DNA from: Enterobacteriaceae bacterium 4M9
GTDB lineage: Bacteria; Pseudomonadota; Gammaproteobacteria; Enterobacterales; Enterobacteriaceae
DNA: 64,000 nt
Reading direction: 5' to 3'
Assembly: GCA_010092695.1 (NCBI GenBank)
Contig: JAADJJ010000001.1
Location: forward strand, 868,001 to 932,000
The notes under the pieces were generated by a model that did no database searches, had not been told where the DNA came from, and saw nothing but the letters and a program-made list of their open reading frames with translations. Of this stretch, positions 55,786-64,000 are shown piece after piece. Made by a program: the position numbers and the translations under genes. Numbering within the stretch: position 1 is the stretch's first letter; each line of letters opens with the position of its first letter.

Positions 55786-58470
55786 ATGACTGATGTAACC
55801 GTAAAAGCGCTGGCCGCCGAGATTCAGACTTCCGTGGATCGCCTGGTACAGCAATTCGCTGATGCAGGCATCCCGAAAGGGGCTGATGACTCTGTCACAG
55901 CGCAAGAGAAACAAACACTGCTTACGCACCTGAACCGTGAACATGGTTCAGGTCCGGATAAGCTAACGTTGCAGCGCAAAACGCGCAGCACCTTAAACAT
56001 TCCTGGTACCGGCGGCAAAAGCAAGTCGGTGCAGATTGAAGTCCGCAAAAAACGCACCTTTGTGAAACGTGATCCGCTTGAGGCTGAGCGTCTCGCCGCG
56101 GAAGAACAGGCGAAGCGTGACGCGGAAGAGAAGGCCCAACGCGAAGCAGAAGAAGCTGCTAAACGCGAGGCTGCAGAGAAAGCCCAGCGTCAAGCTGAAG
56201 AACAAGCCAAGCGTGAAGCCGCTGATAAAGCCAAGCGCGAGGCTGCGGAAAAAGACAAAGTGAGCAATCAACAAACTGATGTAGAAAACAAAGCGGTGCA
56301 GGCTGACAAGGCTCGCCGTGAAGCAGATGCGGCTGAACTGAAGCGTAAAGCGGAAGAAGAAGCGCGTCGTAAGCTCGAAGAAGAAGCGCGTCGTGTGGCT
56401 GAAGAAGCACGTCGTATGGCTGAAGCTGGCGGCCCTGAATGGGTGAAACCGGCCGAAGAAGAAGACAACAGCGACTACCACGTTACGACTTCTCAGCATG
56501 CCCGTCAGGCAGAAGATGAGAACGATCGTGAAGTGGAAGGTGGCCGTGGTCGTGGCCGTACTGCGAAAGCCCCGCGTCCGAAGAAAGGCAACAAGCATTC
56601 CGAAACCAAAGCTGACCGTGAAGAAGCCCGTGCGGCCGTACGCGGCGGCAAAGGTGGCAAAAACCGTCGCGGCAGTACCCTGCAGCAGGGCTTCCAGAAG
56701 CCGGCTCAGGCGGTCAACCGTGACGTTATGATTGGCGAAACCATCACCGTTGCCGAACTGGCGAACAAAATGGCGGTAAAAGGTTCCCAGGTCATCAAAG
56801 CGATGATGAAAATGGGCGCTATGGCCACCATCAACCAGGTGATCGACCAGGAAACCGCGCAACTGGTTGCCGAAGAAATGGGTCACAAGGTTATCCTGCG
56901 TCGTGAAAACGAGCTGGAAGAGGCGGTAATGAGTGACCGTGATACCGGTGCTCAGGCTGAGCCGCGTGCGCCGGTTGTGACCATCATGGGTCACGTTGAC
57001 CACGGTAAAACCTCTCTGCTTGACTACATCCGTTCCACCAAAATCGCCTCTGGCGAAGCGGGCGGCATTACTCAGCACATTGGTGCTTACCACGTACAGA
57101 CCGACAACGGCAGCATCACCTTCCTGGATACCCCAGGCCACGCCGCGTTTACCGCGATGCGTGCACGCGGTGCGCAGGCAACTGACATCGTTGTGCTGGT
57201 TGTTGCGGCAGACGACGGCGTGATGCCGCAGACTATCGAAGCTATTCAGCATGCGAAAGCGGCGAAAGTGCCGGTGGTGGTTGCCGTTAACAAGATTGAT
57301 AAGCCGGAAGCCGATCCGGACCGCGTTAAGAATGAGCTGGCACAGTACGGCATCATTCCGGAAGAGTGGGGCGGTGAAAGCCAGTTCGTACACGTATCTG
57401 CGAAAGCCGGTACCGGTATTGATGAGTTGCTCGACGCGATTCTGCTGCAATCTGAAGTTCTTGAGCTGAAAGCGGTGCGTAACGGTATGGCAAGCGGTGT
57501 TGTTATCGAATCCTTCCTGGACAAAGGTCGTGGCCCGGTAGCCAGCGTACTGGTGCGTGAAGGCACCCTGCACAAAGGCGACATCGTGCTGTGTGGCTTC
57601 GAATATGGCCGTGTTCGTGCAATGCGTAACGAACTGGGTCAGGAAGTCACTGAAGCCGGTCCTTCAATTCCGGTAGAAATTCTCGGTTTGTCTGGCGTTC
57701 CGGTTGCGGGTGATGAAGCGACCGTGGTTCGTGACGAGAAGAAAGCCCGTGAAGTGGCGCTCTATCGTCAGGGCAAGTTCCGCGAAGTGAAACTGGCTCG
57801 CCAGCAGAAAGCGAAACTGGAAAACATGTTCGCCAACATGACCGAAGGCGAAGTGTCCGAAGTGAACATCGTGCTCAAAGCCGACGTTCAGGGTTCTGTG
57901 GAAGCTATCACCGACTCGCTGCTGAAACTCTCCACCGACGAAGTGAAGGTGAAGATTATCGGTTCTGGCGTGGGTGGTATCACCGAAACCGACGCCACGC
58001 TGGCTGCGGCATCCAACGCCATCCTGGTGGGCTTTAACGTACGTGCTGACGCCTCTGCGCGCCGCGTGATTGAAGCTGAAAGCCTGGATCTGCGCTACTA
58101 CTCCGTCATCTATAACCTGATTGACGAAGTGAAAGCAGCAATGAGCGGCATGCTGGCACCGGAATACAAACAGCAGATTATCGGTCTGGCCGAAGTGCGC
58201 GACGTGTTCAAGTCTCCGAAGTTTGGCGCTATTGCCGGCTGTATGGTGACCGAGGGCGTGGTCAAGCGTCACAACCCGATTCGTGTACTGCGCGACAACG
58301 TGGTTATCTACGAAGGCGAGCTGGAATCCCTGCGTCGCTTCAAAGATGACGTCAACGAAGTGCGTAACGGTATGGAATGTGGTATCGGCGTTAAGAACTA
58401 CAACGACGTGCGCAGTGGCGATATGATCGAAGTCTTCGAAATTATCGAAATTCAGCGCTCTATCGACTAA
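55786..58470 (+). CDS. infB: Translation initiation factor IF-2
   Basis: An 894-residue GTPase (890 in E. coli). A long charged N-terminal region, rich in EAEEAAKREA-type repeats (about 98-215), precedes a KGSQVIKAMMKMG domain, the G domain (GHVDHGKTS, DTPGH, NKID) and the fMet-tRNA-binding C2 domain (GVVKRHNPIRVLRDNVVIYEGELESLRRFKDDV). An internal GTG at codon 159 (56260, KDK-VSNQQ) matches the IF2-2 start of E. coli. The nearby Met that starts IF2-3 in E. coli is replaced by Val (GTA) here, so only two isoforms are expected. Confidence 0.98.
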   Translation: MTDVTVKALAAEIQTSVDRLVQQFADAGIPKGADDSVTAQEKQTLLTHLNREHGSGPDKLTLQRKTRSTLNIPGTGGKSKSVQIEVRKKRTFVKRDPLEAERLAAEEQAKRDAEEKAQREAEEAAKREAAEKAQRQAEEQAKREAADKAKREAAEKDKVSNQQTDVENKAVQADKARREADAAELKRKAEEEARRKLEEEARRVAEEARRMAEAGGPEWVKPAEEEDNSDYHVTTSQHARQAEDENDREVEGGRGRGRTAKAPRPKKGNKHSETKADREEARAAVRGGKGGKNRRGSTLQQGFQKPAQAVNRDVMIGETITVAELANKMAVKGSQVIKAMMKMGAMATINQVIDQETAQLVAEEMGHKVILRRENELEEAVMSDRDTGAQAEPRAPVVTIMGHVDHGKTSLLDYIRSTKIASGEAGGITQHIGAYHVQTDNGSITFLDTPGHAAFTAMRARGAQATDIVVLVVAADDGVMPQTIEAIQHAKAAKVPVVVAVNKIDKPEADPDRVKNELAQYGIIPEEWGGESQFVHVSAKAGTGIDELLDAILLQSEVLELKAVRNGMASGVVIESFLDKGRGPVASVLVREGTLHKGDIVLCGFEYGRVRAMRNELGQEVTEAGPSIPVEILGLSGVPVAGDEATVVRDEKKAREVALYRQGKFREVKLARQQKAKLENMFANMTEGEVSEVNIVLKADVQGSVEAITDSLLKLSTDEVKVKIIGSGVGGITETDATLAAASNAILVGFNVRADASARRVIEAESLDLRYYSVIYNLIDEVKAAMSGMLAPEYKQQIIGLAEVRDVFKSPKFGAIAGCMVTEGVVKRHNPIRVLRDNVVIYEGELESLRRFKDDVNEVRNGMECGIGVKNYNDVRSGDMIEVFEIIEIQRSID

Positions 58471-58493
58471 TCGTCGGCAGAACAGTGTGATTA

Positions 58494-58512
58494 TGGGGGG
58501 CTTCGGCCCCCC
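58494..58512 (+). other. UUCG-tetraloop hairpin between infB and rbfA
   Basis: GGGGGGC-TTCG-GCCCCCC, a 7-bp GC stem closed by a UUCG loop, 24 bases after infB. There is no T-run, so it is probably an intercistronic mRNA stabiliser or processing site. Confidence 0.7.
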
Positions 58513-58533
58513 TGTTTGTCTGGAGAATTTATT

Positions 58534-58938
58534 ATGGCTAAAGAATTTGGCCGCGCGCAGCGCGTTGGGCAGGAGATGCAAAAAGAAATTGCGCTTATCC
58601 TGCAACGTGAAATCAAAGATCCGCGTCTGGGGCTGATGACTACCGTGTCTGGCGTGGAAATGTCCCGCGACCTGGCTTACGCCAAAGTGTATGTCACCTT
58701 CCTGAACGACGGCGACGAAGCGGCTATCAACGAAGGCCTGAAGGCATTGCGTGATGCTGCGGGCTATATCCGCACGCTGATTGGCAAGGCGATGCGCCTG
58801 CGCATCGTGCCGGAACTGACGTTCTTCTACGACAACTCGCTGGTAGAAGGGATGCGCATGTCCAATCTCGTTTCCAGCGTAGTGAAACACGACGAAGAGC
58901 GCCGTGCTGACTCCGAAGATGGCGGCAAGGAGGACTGA
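58534..58938 (+). CDS. rbfA: RbfA, 30S ribosome-binding factor
   Basis: A 134-residue KH-fold protein (133 in E. coli). It contains AQRVGQEMQKEIALILQREIKDPRLG and LRIVPELTFFYDNSLVEGMRM. It is needed for 16S rRNA maturation, especially in the cold. ATG 58534 follows TGGAGAAT. Its stop overlaps the truB start (TGATG). Confidence 0.97.
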   Translation: MAKEFGRAQRVGQEMQKEIALILQREIKDPRLGLMTTVSGVEMSRDLAYAKVYVTFLNDGDEAAINEGLKALRDAAGYIRTLIGKAMRLRIVPELTFFYDNSLVEGMRMSNLVSSVVKHDEERRADSEDGGKED

Positions 58939-59888
58939 TGAGCCGTCCTCGTCGTCGCGGTCGCGACGTTCACGGAGTGCTGTTGCTGGATAAGCCGCAA
59001 GGCCTGTCTTCAAACGACGCGCTGCAAAAGGTCAAACGCCTGTATAACGCCAACCGCGCCGGACATACCGGCGCGCTGGATCCGCTGGCAACCGGCATGC
59101 TGCCGATTTGCCTGGGTGAAGCCACCAAGTTTTCCCAGTATCTGCTGGACTCGGACAAGCGTTATCGCGTAATTGCCCGCCTTGGCCAGCGCACCGATAC
59201 CTCCGATGCCGACGGGCAGGTAGTTGAGGAGCGTGCGGTCAATTTCACCGCGCAGGAGCTGGCGACCGCGCTGGACTCTTTTCGTGGCGAAACGCAGCAG
59301 GTGCCGTCAATGTATTCGGCGCTCAAATACCAGGGCAAGCCGCTGTACGAGTATGCGCGCCAGGGCATTGACGTGCCGCGCGAGGCGCGCCCGATTGTGG
59401 TGTACGAGCTGCTGTTTATTCGCCATGAAGGTGATGAGCTGGAACTGGAAATTCACTGCTCGAAAGGCACCTATATCCGCACGATCATTGACGATCTGGG
59501 TGAGAAGCTCGGTTGTGGTGCGCACGTGATTTTCCTGCGTCGCCTGGCGGTCAGCCGCTACCCGGTGGAGCGTATGGTGACGCTGGAGCAGCTGGCCGCG
59601 CTGGTTGAACAGGCCGAGCAACAGGAGATTGCGCCAGCAGACCTGCTCGATCCTCTGCTGATGCCAATGGACAGCCCGGCCGCGGATTTCCCGGTGGTGA
59701 ACCTGCTCCCGGAAGTGGCCGTGTACTTCAAAAACGGCAACCCGGTGCGTGCTAACGGCGTGCCGACCGAAGGGCTGGTGCGTGTGACCGAAGGCGAGGA
59801 GCGCAAGTTTATCGGTATGGCGCAAATCGACGATGAAGGTCGTGTTGCGCCGCGTCGCCTGGTGGTGGAATATCCGCCAGGTGTATAA
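58938..59888 (+). CDS. truB: TruB, tRNA pseudouridine-55 synthase
   Basis: A 316-residue enzyme (314 in E. coli). Motif I is VLLLDKPQGLSSNDALQ, and the catalytic Asp48 lies in GHTGALDPLATGMLPI. A C-terminal PUA domain spans about 245-310. It makes Psi55 in the T loop and chaperones tRNA folding. Confidence 0.98.
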   Translation: MSRPRRRGRDVHGVLLLDKPQGLSSNDALQKVKRLYNANRAGHTGALDPLATGMLPICLGEATKFSQYLLDSDKRYRVIARLGQRTDTSDADGQVVEERAVNFTAQELATALDSFRGETQQVPSMYSALKYQGKPLYEYARQGIDVPREARPIVVYELLFIRHEGDELELEIHCSKGTYIRTIIDDLGEKLGCGAHVIFLRRLAVSRYPVERMVTLEQLAALVEQAEQQEIAPADLLDPLLMPMDSPAADFPVVNLLPEVAVYFKNGNPVRANGVPTEGLVRVTEGEERKFIGMAQIDDEGRVAPRRLVVEYPPGV

Positions 59889-59896
59889 CGCTAACG

Positions 59897-59937
59897 GCGG
59901 AGAGCGTTCTGCTCTCCGCTGATATTTCCTTTTTTGC
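59897..59937 (+). terminator. Possible terminator after truB
   Basis: GCGGAGAGC-GTTCT-GCTCTCCGC, a 9-bp stem, then TGATATTTCCTTTTTT. The U-run is offset, so termination is probably partial. The remaining 59938-60054 shows no gene. Confidence 0.55.
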
Positions 59938-60054
59938 TTTCCTGCTCGCTGTTGCATCACCTCCCAGCCATCTACCGTTAACGCAGATAACTGAGTGCGG
60001 TATGAACCGTAGCGTCGTGCGCGTGTAAATTAAATCACCAGCCCGAGCGCCGCC

Positions 60055-60083
60055 TTGCGATAAATAATGGCGACAGGTAGAAT
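60055..60083 (+). promoter_or_regulatory. rpsO promoter
   Basis: TTGCGA (60055-60060), 17-bp spacer, TAGAAT (60078-60083), 78 bp before the rpsO ATG. Confidence 0.75.
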
Positions 60084-60160
60084 ATCCCGGCTTTATCCTG
60101 GGGTTGCTGAATTAGAGATCGGCACCCTGTCTTTTTATTTGTAAATCTGGAGTTCAAAAA

Positions 60161-60430
60161 ATGTCTCTAAGCGTTGAAGCTAAAGCTAAAATCGTTGCTG
60201 AGTTCGGTCGTGGTACTAACGACAGTGGTTCCACCGAAGTTCAGGTTGCTCTGTTGACTGCACAGATCAACCACCTGCAGGGCCACTTTGCAGAGCACAA
60301 AAAAGATCACCACAGCCGTCGTGGTCTGCTGCGCATGGTTTCTCAGCGTCGTAAGCTGCTCGACTACCTGAAGCGTAAAGATGTAGCACGTTACACCAGC
60401 CTGATCGAGCGTCTGGGCCTGCGTCGCTAA
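60161..60430 (+). CDS. rpsO: 30S ribosomal protein S15
   Basis: An 89-residue protein of exact family length (MSLSVEAKAKIVAEFGRG...RRGLLRMVSQRRKLLDYLKRKD). S15 binds 16S rRNA helices 20-22. In E. coli it represses its own translation by trapping the ribosome on an mRNA pseudoknot around the start. I did not fold this region. Confidence 0.99.
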   Translation: MSLSVEAKAKIVAEFGRGTNDSGSTEVQVALLTAQINHLQGHFAEHKKDHHSRRGLLRMVSQRRKLLDYLKRKDVARYTSLIERLGLRR

Positions 60431-60445
60431 TATTCGCAAGTTTCA

Positions 60446-60476
60446 GAAAAGGGGCCTCTTCAGGCCCCTTTTTTCA
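60446..60476 (+). terminator. rpsO terminator
   Basis: AAAAGGGGCCT-CTTC-AGGCCCCTTTTTT hairpin, 17 bases after rpsO. It separates rpsO from pnp but read-through is known in E. coli. Confidence 0.92.
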
Positions 60477-60559
60477 GTCAAACGGCAGCAATTACCTGCA
60501 AACTCATGTATTGTTGCTGTATATGATCCTGGCTTGCACGGATTCGCGCGGCTAATGAG

Positions 60560-60668
60560 AAACCTTGTTTATTCCATCAAGGATTGTCATTAGTCGCGAG
60601 GATGCAACAGGATCGGAGATTGACCACAGCGCGCCTTCATGGCGCGCTGTTCAACTGATAAGTAAGGA
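60560..60668 (+). promoter_or_regulatory. pnp leader with RNase III-type stem-loops
   Basis: The 109 bases before pnp can pair CAAGGATTGTCATTAGTC-type and AACCTTG segments. They also contain a 10-bp hairpin, ACAGCGCGCC-TTCA-TGGCGCGCTGT (60626-60650). In E. coli this leader is cut by RNase III and then by PNPase itself, which limits pnp expression. The layout is conserved; cleavage sites are inference. Confidence 0.6.
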
Positions 60669-60675
60669 TAAAATT

Positions 60676-62808
60676 TTGCTTAATCCGATCGTTCAGAAAT
60701 TTCAGTATGGTCAACATACTGTCACCCTCGAAACTGGCATGATGGCACGCCAGGCCACTGCGGCTGTGATGGCCAGCATGGACGACACTGCGGTATTCGT
60801 CACCGTAGTTGGTGCTAAAAAAGCGAAGCCAGGCCAGGACTTCTTCCCGCTGACCGTGAACTACCAGGAGCGTACTTACGCTGCCGGTCGTATCCCGGGT
60901 AGCTTCTTCCGTCGTGAAGGCCGTCCAAGCGAAGGCGAGACCCTGACCGCGCGTCTGATTGACCGCCCGATTCGCCCGCTGTTCCCGGAAGGCTTCGTGA
61001 ACGAAGTGCAGGTTATCGCGACGGTTGTTTCTGTTAACCCGCAGGTCAACCCGGACGTTGTTGCTATGATTGGTGCTTCAGCAGCACTGTCTCTGTCTGG
61101 TATTCCGTTCAACGGCCCGATTGGTTGCGCGCGCGTAGGCTACATTAACGATCAGTATGTGCTGAACCCGACCCAGGATGAGCTGAAATCCAGCAAACTG
61201 GATCTGGTGGTTGCCGGTACCGAAGGTGCGGTGCTGATGGTTGAATCTGAAGCAGAACTGCTGAGCGAAGATCAGATGCTGGGTGCTGTGGTGTTCGGCC
61301 ACGATCAGCAGCAGGTTGTGATTCAGAACATTAACGAGCTGGTAAAACAGGCGGGTAAACCGCGCTGGGACTGGCAGCCGGAAGCGGCAAACGACGCGCT
61401 CAACGCACGCGTTGCGGCCTTGGCCGAAGCACGCCTGAGCGATGCTTACCGCATCACCGACAAGCAGGAACGTTACGCGAAGATTGATGCTATCAAATCT
61501 GAAGTTATCGCTTCACTGCAGGCAGAGCAGCCGGAAGGCGAGGCGCTGGACGACAACGAGCTGGGCGACATCCTGCACGCTATTGAGAAGAACGTGGTAC
61601 GTTCTCGCGTGCTGGCAGGCGAACCGCGTATCGATGGTCGTGAAAAAGATATGATTCGTGGTCTGGACGTGCGCACTGGCGTACTGCCGCGCACCCACGG
61701 TTCTGCACTGTTCACTCGTGGTGAAACTCAGGCGCTGGTGACGGCAACCCTCGGTACCGAGCGCGACGCGCAGAATATCGACGAACTGATGGGCGATCGT
61801 ACTGACCGCTTCCTGTTCCACTACAACTTCCCTCCGTACTCTGTCGGCGAAACCGGCATGGTTGGTTCACCGAAGCGCCGTGAAATTGGCCACGGTCGCC
61901 TGGCGAAGCGTGGTGTACTGGCAGTGATGCCGGCTGCAGACCGTTTCCCGTACACCGTACGTGTCGTGTCTGAAATTACCGAATCTAACGGTTCTTCTTC
62001 CATGGCTTCCGTGTGTGGCGCTTCTCTGGCGCTGATGGATGCGGGTGTGCCTATCAAAGCCGCCGTTGCGGGTATCGCAATGGGTCTGGTGAAAGAAGGT
62101 GAGAACTTCGTGGTGCTGTCCGATATCCTGGGCGACGAAGACCACCTCGGCGATATGGACTTTAAAGTCGCGGGTTCGCGCGACGGTATCACTGCGCTGC
62201 AGATGGATATTAAAATTGAAGGCATCACCCGTGAAATCATGCAGGTGGCGCTGAACCAGGCGAAAGGTGCACGTCTGCACATCCTGGGCGTGATGGAGCA
62301 GGCAATCAACGCTCCGCGTGGCGATATCTCTGAGTTCGCACCGCGTATCCACACCATCAAAATCAACCCGGACAAGATCAAAGACGTTATCGGTAAAGGC
62401 GGCTCTGTTATTCGCGCCCTGACCGAAGAAACCGGCACCACTATCGAAATTGAAGATGATGGTACCGTGAAGATTGCAGCGACCGACGGTGATAAAGCGA
62501 AGTTTGCTATCCGTCGTATCGAAGAAATCACGGCCGAAATCGAAGTGGGTCGTATCTACAACGGTAAAGTAACCCGTATTGTGGACTTTGGTGCGTTCGT
62601 TGCTATCGGCGGCGGCAAAGAAGGTCTGGTACACATTTCCCAGATTGCTGACAAGCGCGTCGAAAAAGTCACCGATTATCTGCAGATGGGTCAGGAAGTG
62701 CCGGTGAAGGTTCTGGAAGTCGATCGCCAGGGTCGTGTTCGCCTGAGCATTAAGGAAGCGGTTGAGCAGTCTCCTGCTGCACAGCCTGCTGCGCCTGAAG
62801 CAGATTAA
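60676..62808 (+). CDS. pnp: Polynucleotide phosphorylase
   Basis: A 710-residue 3'-5' phosphorolytic exoribonuclease (711 in E. coli). It is part of the RNA degradosome and important in cold growth. Two RNase PH domains (about 1-145 and 310-550) are joined by a helical part. KH (IKDVIGKGGSVIRALTEETG) and S1 (GRIYNGKVTRIVDFGAFVAI) domains follow. TTG start at 60676, with AAGGA 7 bases before, as in E. coli. The longer frame upstream runs through the regulatory leader and is rejected. Confidence 0.98.
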   Translation: MLNPIVQKFQYGQHTVTLETGMMARQATAAVMASMDDTAVFVTVVGAKKAKPGQDFFPLTVNYQERTYAAGRIPGSFFRREGRPSEGETLTARLIDRPIRPLFPEGFVNEVQVIATVVSVNPQVNPDVVAMIGASAALSLSGIPFNGPIGCARVGYINDQYVLNPTQDELKSSKLDLVVAGTEGAVLMVESEAELLSEDQMLGAVVFGHDQQQVVIQNINELVKQAGKPRWDWQPEAANDALNARVAALAEARLSDAYRITDKQERYAKIDAIKSEVIASLQAEQPEGEALDDNELGDILHAIEKNVVRSRVLAGEPRIDGREKDMIRGLDVRTGVLPRTHGSALFTRGETQALVTATLGTERDAQNIDELMGDRTDRFLFHYNFPPYSVGETGMVGSPKRREIGHGRLAKRGVLAVMPAADRFPYTVRVVSEITESNGSSSMASVCGASLALMDAGVPIKAAVAGIAMGLVKEGENFVVLSDILGDEDHLGDMDFKVAGSRDGITALQMDIKIEGITREIMQVALNQAKGARLHILGVMEQAINAPRGDISEFAPRIHTIKINPDKIKDVIGKGGSVIRALTEETGTTIEIEDDGTVKIAATDGDKAKFAIRRIEEITAEIEVGRIYNGKVTRIVDFGAFVAIGGGKEGLVHISQIADKRVEKVTDYLQMGQEVPVKVLEVDRQGRVRLSIKEAVEQSPAAQPAAPEAD

Positions 62809-62821
62809 GGTTTGCTACCCG

Positions 62822-62848
62822 GGCTCTCTGCGGTTTTCGCAGAGAGCC
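62822..62848 (+). other. Hairpin after pnp
   Basis: GGCTCTCTGCG-GTTTT-CGCAGAGAGCC, an 11-bp perfect stem starting 13 bases after the pnp stop. There is no U-run downstream, so nlpI can be reached by read-through. It probably protects the pnp 3' end. Confidence 0.65.
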
Positions 62849-62925
62849 TGCATGTGGAACAGGATGTTCTGCGTAGTTGCCGGGGGACAGGACGTTCATC
62901 CAATCGTTGTCTTCGGGAGTGGGAA

Positions 62926-63813
62926 ATGAAGCCTTTGTTGCGCTGGTGTCTTGTTGCGACCGTTCTGGCTGTAGCAGGATGCGGCAATAATTCTGCCTGG
63001 CGTAAAAACGAAGTACTGGCCGTGCCGCTGCAGCCGACGCTGCAACAGGAAGTTATTCTTGCGCGCATGGAACAGATCCTTGCCAGTCGGGCTTTAACCG
63101 ATGACGAACGCGCACAGCTTTTATATGAGCGCGGAGTATTGTATGATAGTCTCGGTCTGCGAGCGCTGGCGCGAAACGATTTTTCGCAAGCACTGGCGAT
63201 TCGCCCGGACATGCCTGAGGTTTTCAATTACTTAGGCATATATTTAACGCAGGCAGGCAATTTTGATGCTGCCTATGAAGCGTTTGATTCTGTACTTGAG
63301 CTTGATCCAACTTACAATTACGCGCGTCTGAACCGCGGTATCGCCCTCTATTACGGCGGACGTTACCGGTTAGCGCAAGATGATCTGCTGGCGTTTTATC
63401 AAGACGATCCCAATGATCCTTTCCGTAGTCTGTGGCTCTGGCTTGTTGAAAGCAAGCTGGATGAGAAACAGGCAAAGGCGATGCTCAAACAGCGCCTTGA
63501 CCGAGCGGACAGAGAGCAATGGGGATGGAACATCGTCGAATTCTACCTTGGCGATATCAGCGAAAGCACGCTGATGGAACGCCTGAAGGCAGACGCAACG
63601 GATAACACCTCGCTCGCTGAACATCTCAGTGAAACCAACTTCTATTTAGGTAAGTACTACCTAAGTCTGGGGGATAAGAGCAGCGCCACGGCACTGTTCA
63701 AGTTAGCGGTCGCTAACAACGTACACAACTTCGTTGAGCACCGTTATGCATTGTTGGAATTAGCGCTCTTGGGCCAGGAGCAAGACGACCTGGCAGAATC
63801 GGACCAGCAATAG
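62926..63813 (+). CDS. nlpI: NlpI, TPR-containing outer-membrane lipoprotein
   Basis: A 295-residue lipoprotein (294 in E. coli). The lipobox AVAGC places the lipidated Cys at 19, followed by GNN rather than Asp at +2, fitting outer-membrane sorting. TPR helices follow (about 62-200; LLYERGVLYDSLGLRALARNDFSQAL, PEVFNYLGIYLTQAGNFDAAYEAFDSVLELDPTYNYA). NlpI is an adaptor for the Prc protease (MepS degradation) and scaffolds peptidoglycan hydrolases. ATG 62926 starts the signal peptide after GGGAGTGGGAA. Confidence 0.97.
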   Translation: MKPLLRWCLVATVLAVAGCGNNSAWRKNEVLAVPLQPTLQQEVILARMEQILASRALTDDERAQLLYERGVLYDSLGLRALARNDFSQALAIRPDMPEVFNYLGIYLTQAGNFDAAYEAFDSVLELDPTYNYARLNRGIALYYGGRYRLAQDDLLAFYQDDPNDPFRSLWLWLVESKLDEKQAKAMLKQRLDRADREQWGWNIVEFYLGDISESTLMERLKADATDNTSLAEHLSETNFYLGKYYLSLGDKSSATALFKLAVANNVHNFVEHRYALLELALLGQEQDDLAESDQQ

Positions 63814-63918
63814 CTGACGGACACTATCAGCCCATAACCCTTTGTAAGTCATCATCTTTACAGGTGAGGGCGTTTTTGTTCGTCAATCCATCTAATTTGA
63901 GCCGGTTCACACTTTTCG

Positions 63919-63999
63919 ATGAAAAATGCAGATCATTTTCATGTTGAGTTATGTAGACTGGCCGCCATTGATACTGAGGCACTAGCACTACATGGCTGA
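63919..63999 (+). CDS. yrbN: YrbN, 26-residue small protein
   Basis: A 26-codon frame, M-K-N-A-D-H-F-H-V-E-L-C-R-L-A-A-I-D then TEALALHG, ending in TGA at 63997-63999. Length, position after nlpI and the FH.ELCRLAA core match YrbN of E. coli, a small protein encoded just before deaD. Its function is not known to me. deaD would start beyond the window. No clear ribosome-binding site is seen, and the region 63814-63918 holds no other feature. Confidence 0.75.
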   Translation: MKNADHFHVELCRLAAIDTEALALHG

Positions 64000-64000
64000 T

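Noticed and set aside
55993..59013. Two minus-strand frames of ~450-530 codons opposite infB and rbfA
   Set aside because: Shadows of infB codon bias, with no domains and no promoter or ribosome-binding site.
60477..60675. SraG small RNA between rpsO and pnp
   Set aside because: E. coli encodes it antisense here, but I could not recognise its sequence in this window and therefore did not call it.

Overview
The window is a 64-kb piece of an Enterobacterales chromosome, most likely Enterobacteriaceae. Almost every gene can be matched by length, motifs and order to the E. coli K-12 region that runs from yhcN/argR/mdh to pnp/nlpI. Enterobacterial signatures include two ERIC elements, an ArcZ small RNA, a TTG-started pnp, and tRNA-Leu(GAG) and initiator tRNA beside secG and rimP. 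It is not E. coli itself. A pmrA-pmrB pair lies between dacB and obgE, yrbL is missing between mtgA and npr, the nan/gltF block between sspB and gltD is replaced by one arylsulfotransferase-like gene, and yhcN is duplicated. I cannot name the genus from sequence alone.

Layout: (1) 1-4.7 kb holds the end of a succinate-semialdehyde dehydrogenase gene cut by the window edge, a barstar-family gene (yhcO), two tandem yhcN-type secreted small proteins, an 8-bp tandem repeat, argR, mdh, and a decayed IS3-type transposase. (2) 4.7-13.6 kb has the periplasmic proteases degS and degQ, zapG/zapE for division, two ERIC copies, rplM-rpsI, sspA-sspB, and the accessory arylsulfotransferase-like gene. (3) 13.7-25.5 kb has glutamate synthase (gltBD), radical-SAM yhcC, the ArcB redox sensor with ArcZ antisense at its 3' end, elbB and mtgA. 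(4) 25.6-33.6 kb, minus strand, carries one envelope/nitrogen block: yrbG-kdsD-kdsC-lptC-lptA-lptB-rpoN-hpf-ptsN-rapZ-npr. (5) 33.8-38.9 kb carries the Mla phospholipid transport operon mlaFEDCB, then ibaG, murA and sfsB. (6) 39-47.7 kb has ispB, rplU-rpmA-yhbE-obgE, dacB-pmrA-pmrB, greA and yhbY. (7) 47.7-64 kb has rlmE-ftsH, folP-glmM, secG with two tRNAs, the rimP-nusA-infB-rbfA-truB-rpsO-pnp gene-expression cluster, nlpI and the tiny yrbN.

The genes share a few themes. LPS and outer-membrane building is served by KdsD/KdsC, LptABC, Mla, NlpI and PmrAB. Peptidoglycan synthesis is served by MurA, GlmM, MtgA, DacB and the RapZ/GlmM amino-sugar branch. Envelope stress is served by DegS and DegQ, with a sigma-E type promoter in front of greA. 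Ribosome and RNA metabolism make up the rest. Regulatory sites readable by eye include a perfect CRP palindrome before yhcN, overlapping ARG-box half-sites before argR, a sigma-32 type promoter before rlmE-ftsH, a sigma-E type promoter and leader terminator before greA, and good sigma-70 promoters before rplU, secG, metY and rpsO.

I found no convincing undescribed multi-gene system. The points most worth a second look are the arylsulfotransferase-like protein without its usual Dsb partners, the dacB-pmrA-pmrB arrangement, the duplicated yhcN with its CRP site and VNTR, the tandemly duplicated ERIC segment, the IS3 relic, and the apparent loss of one IF2 internal start.
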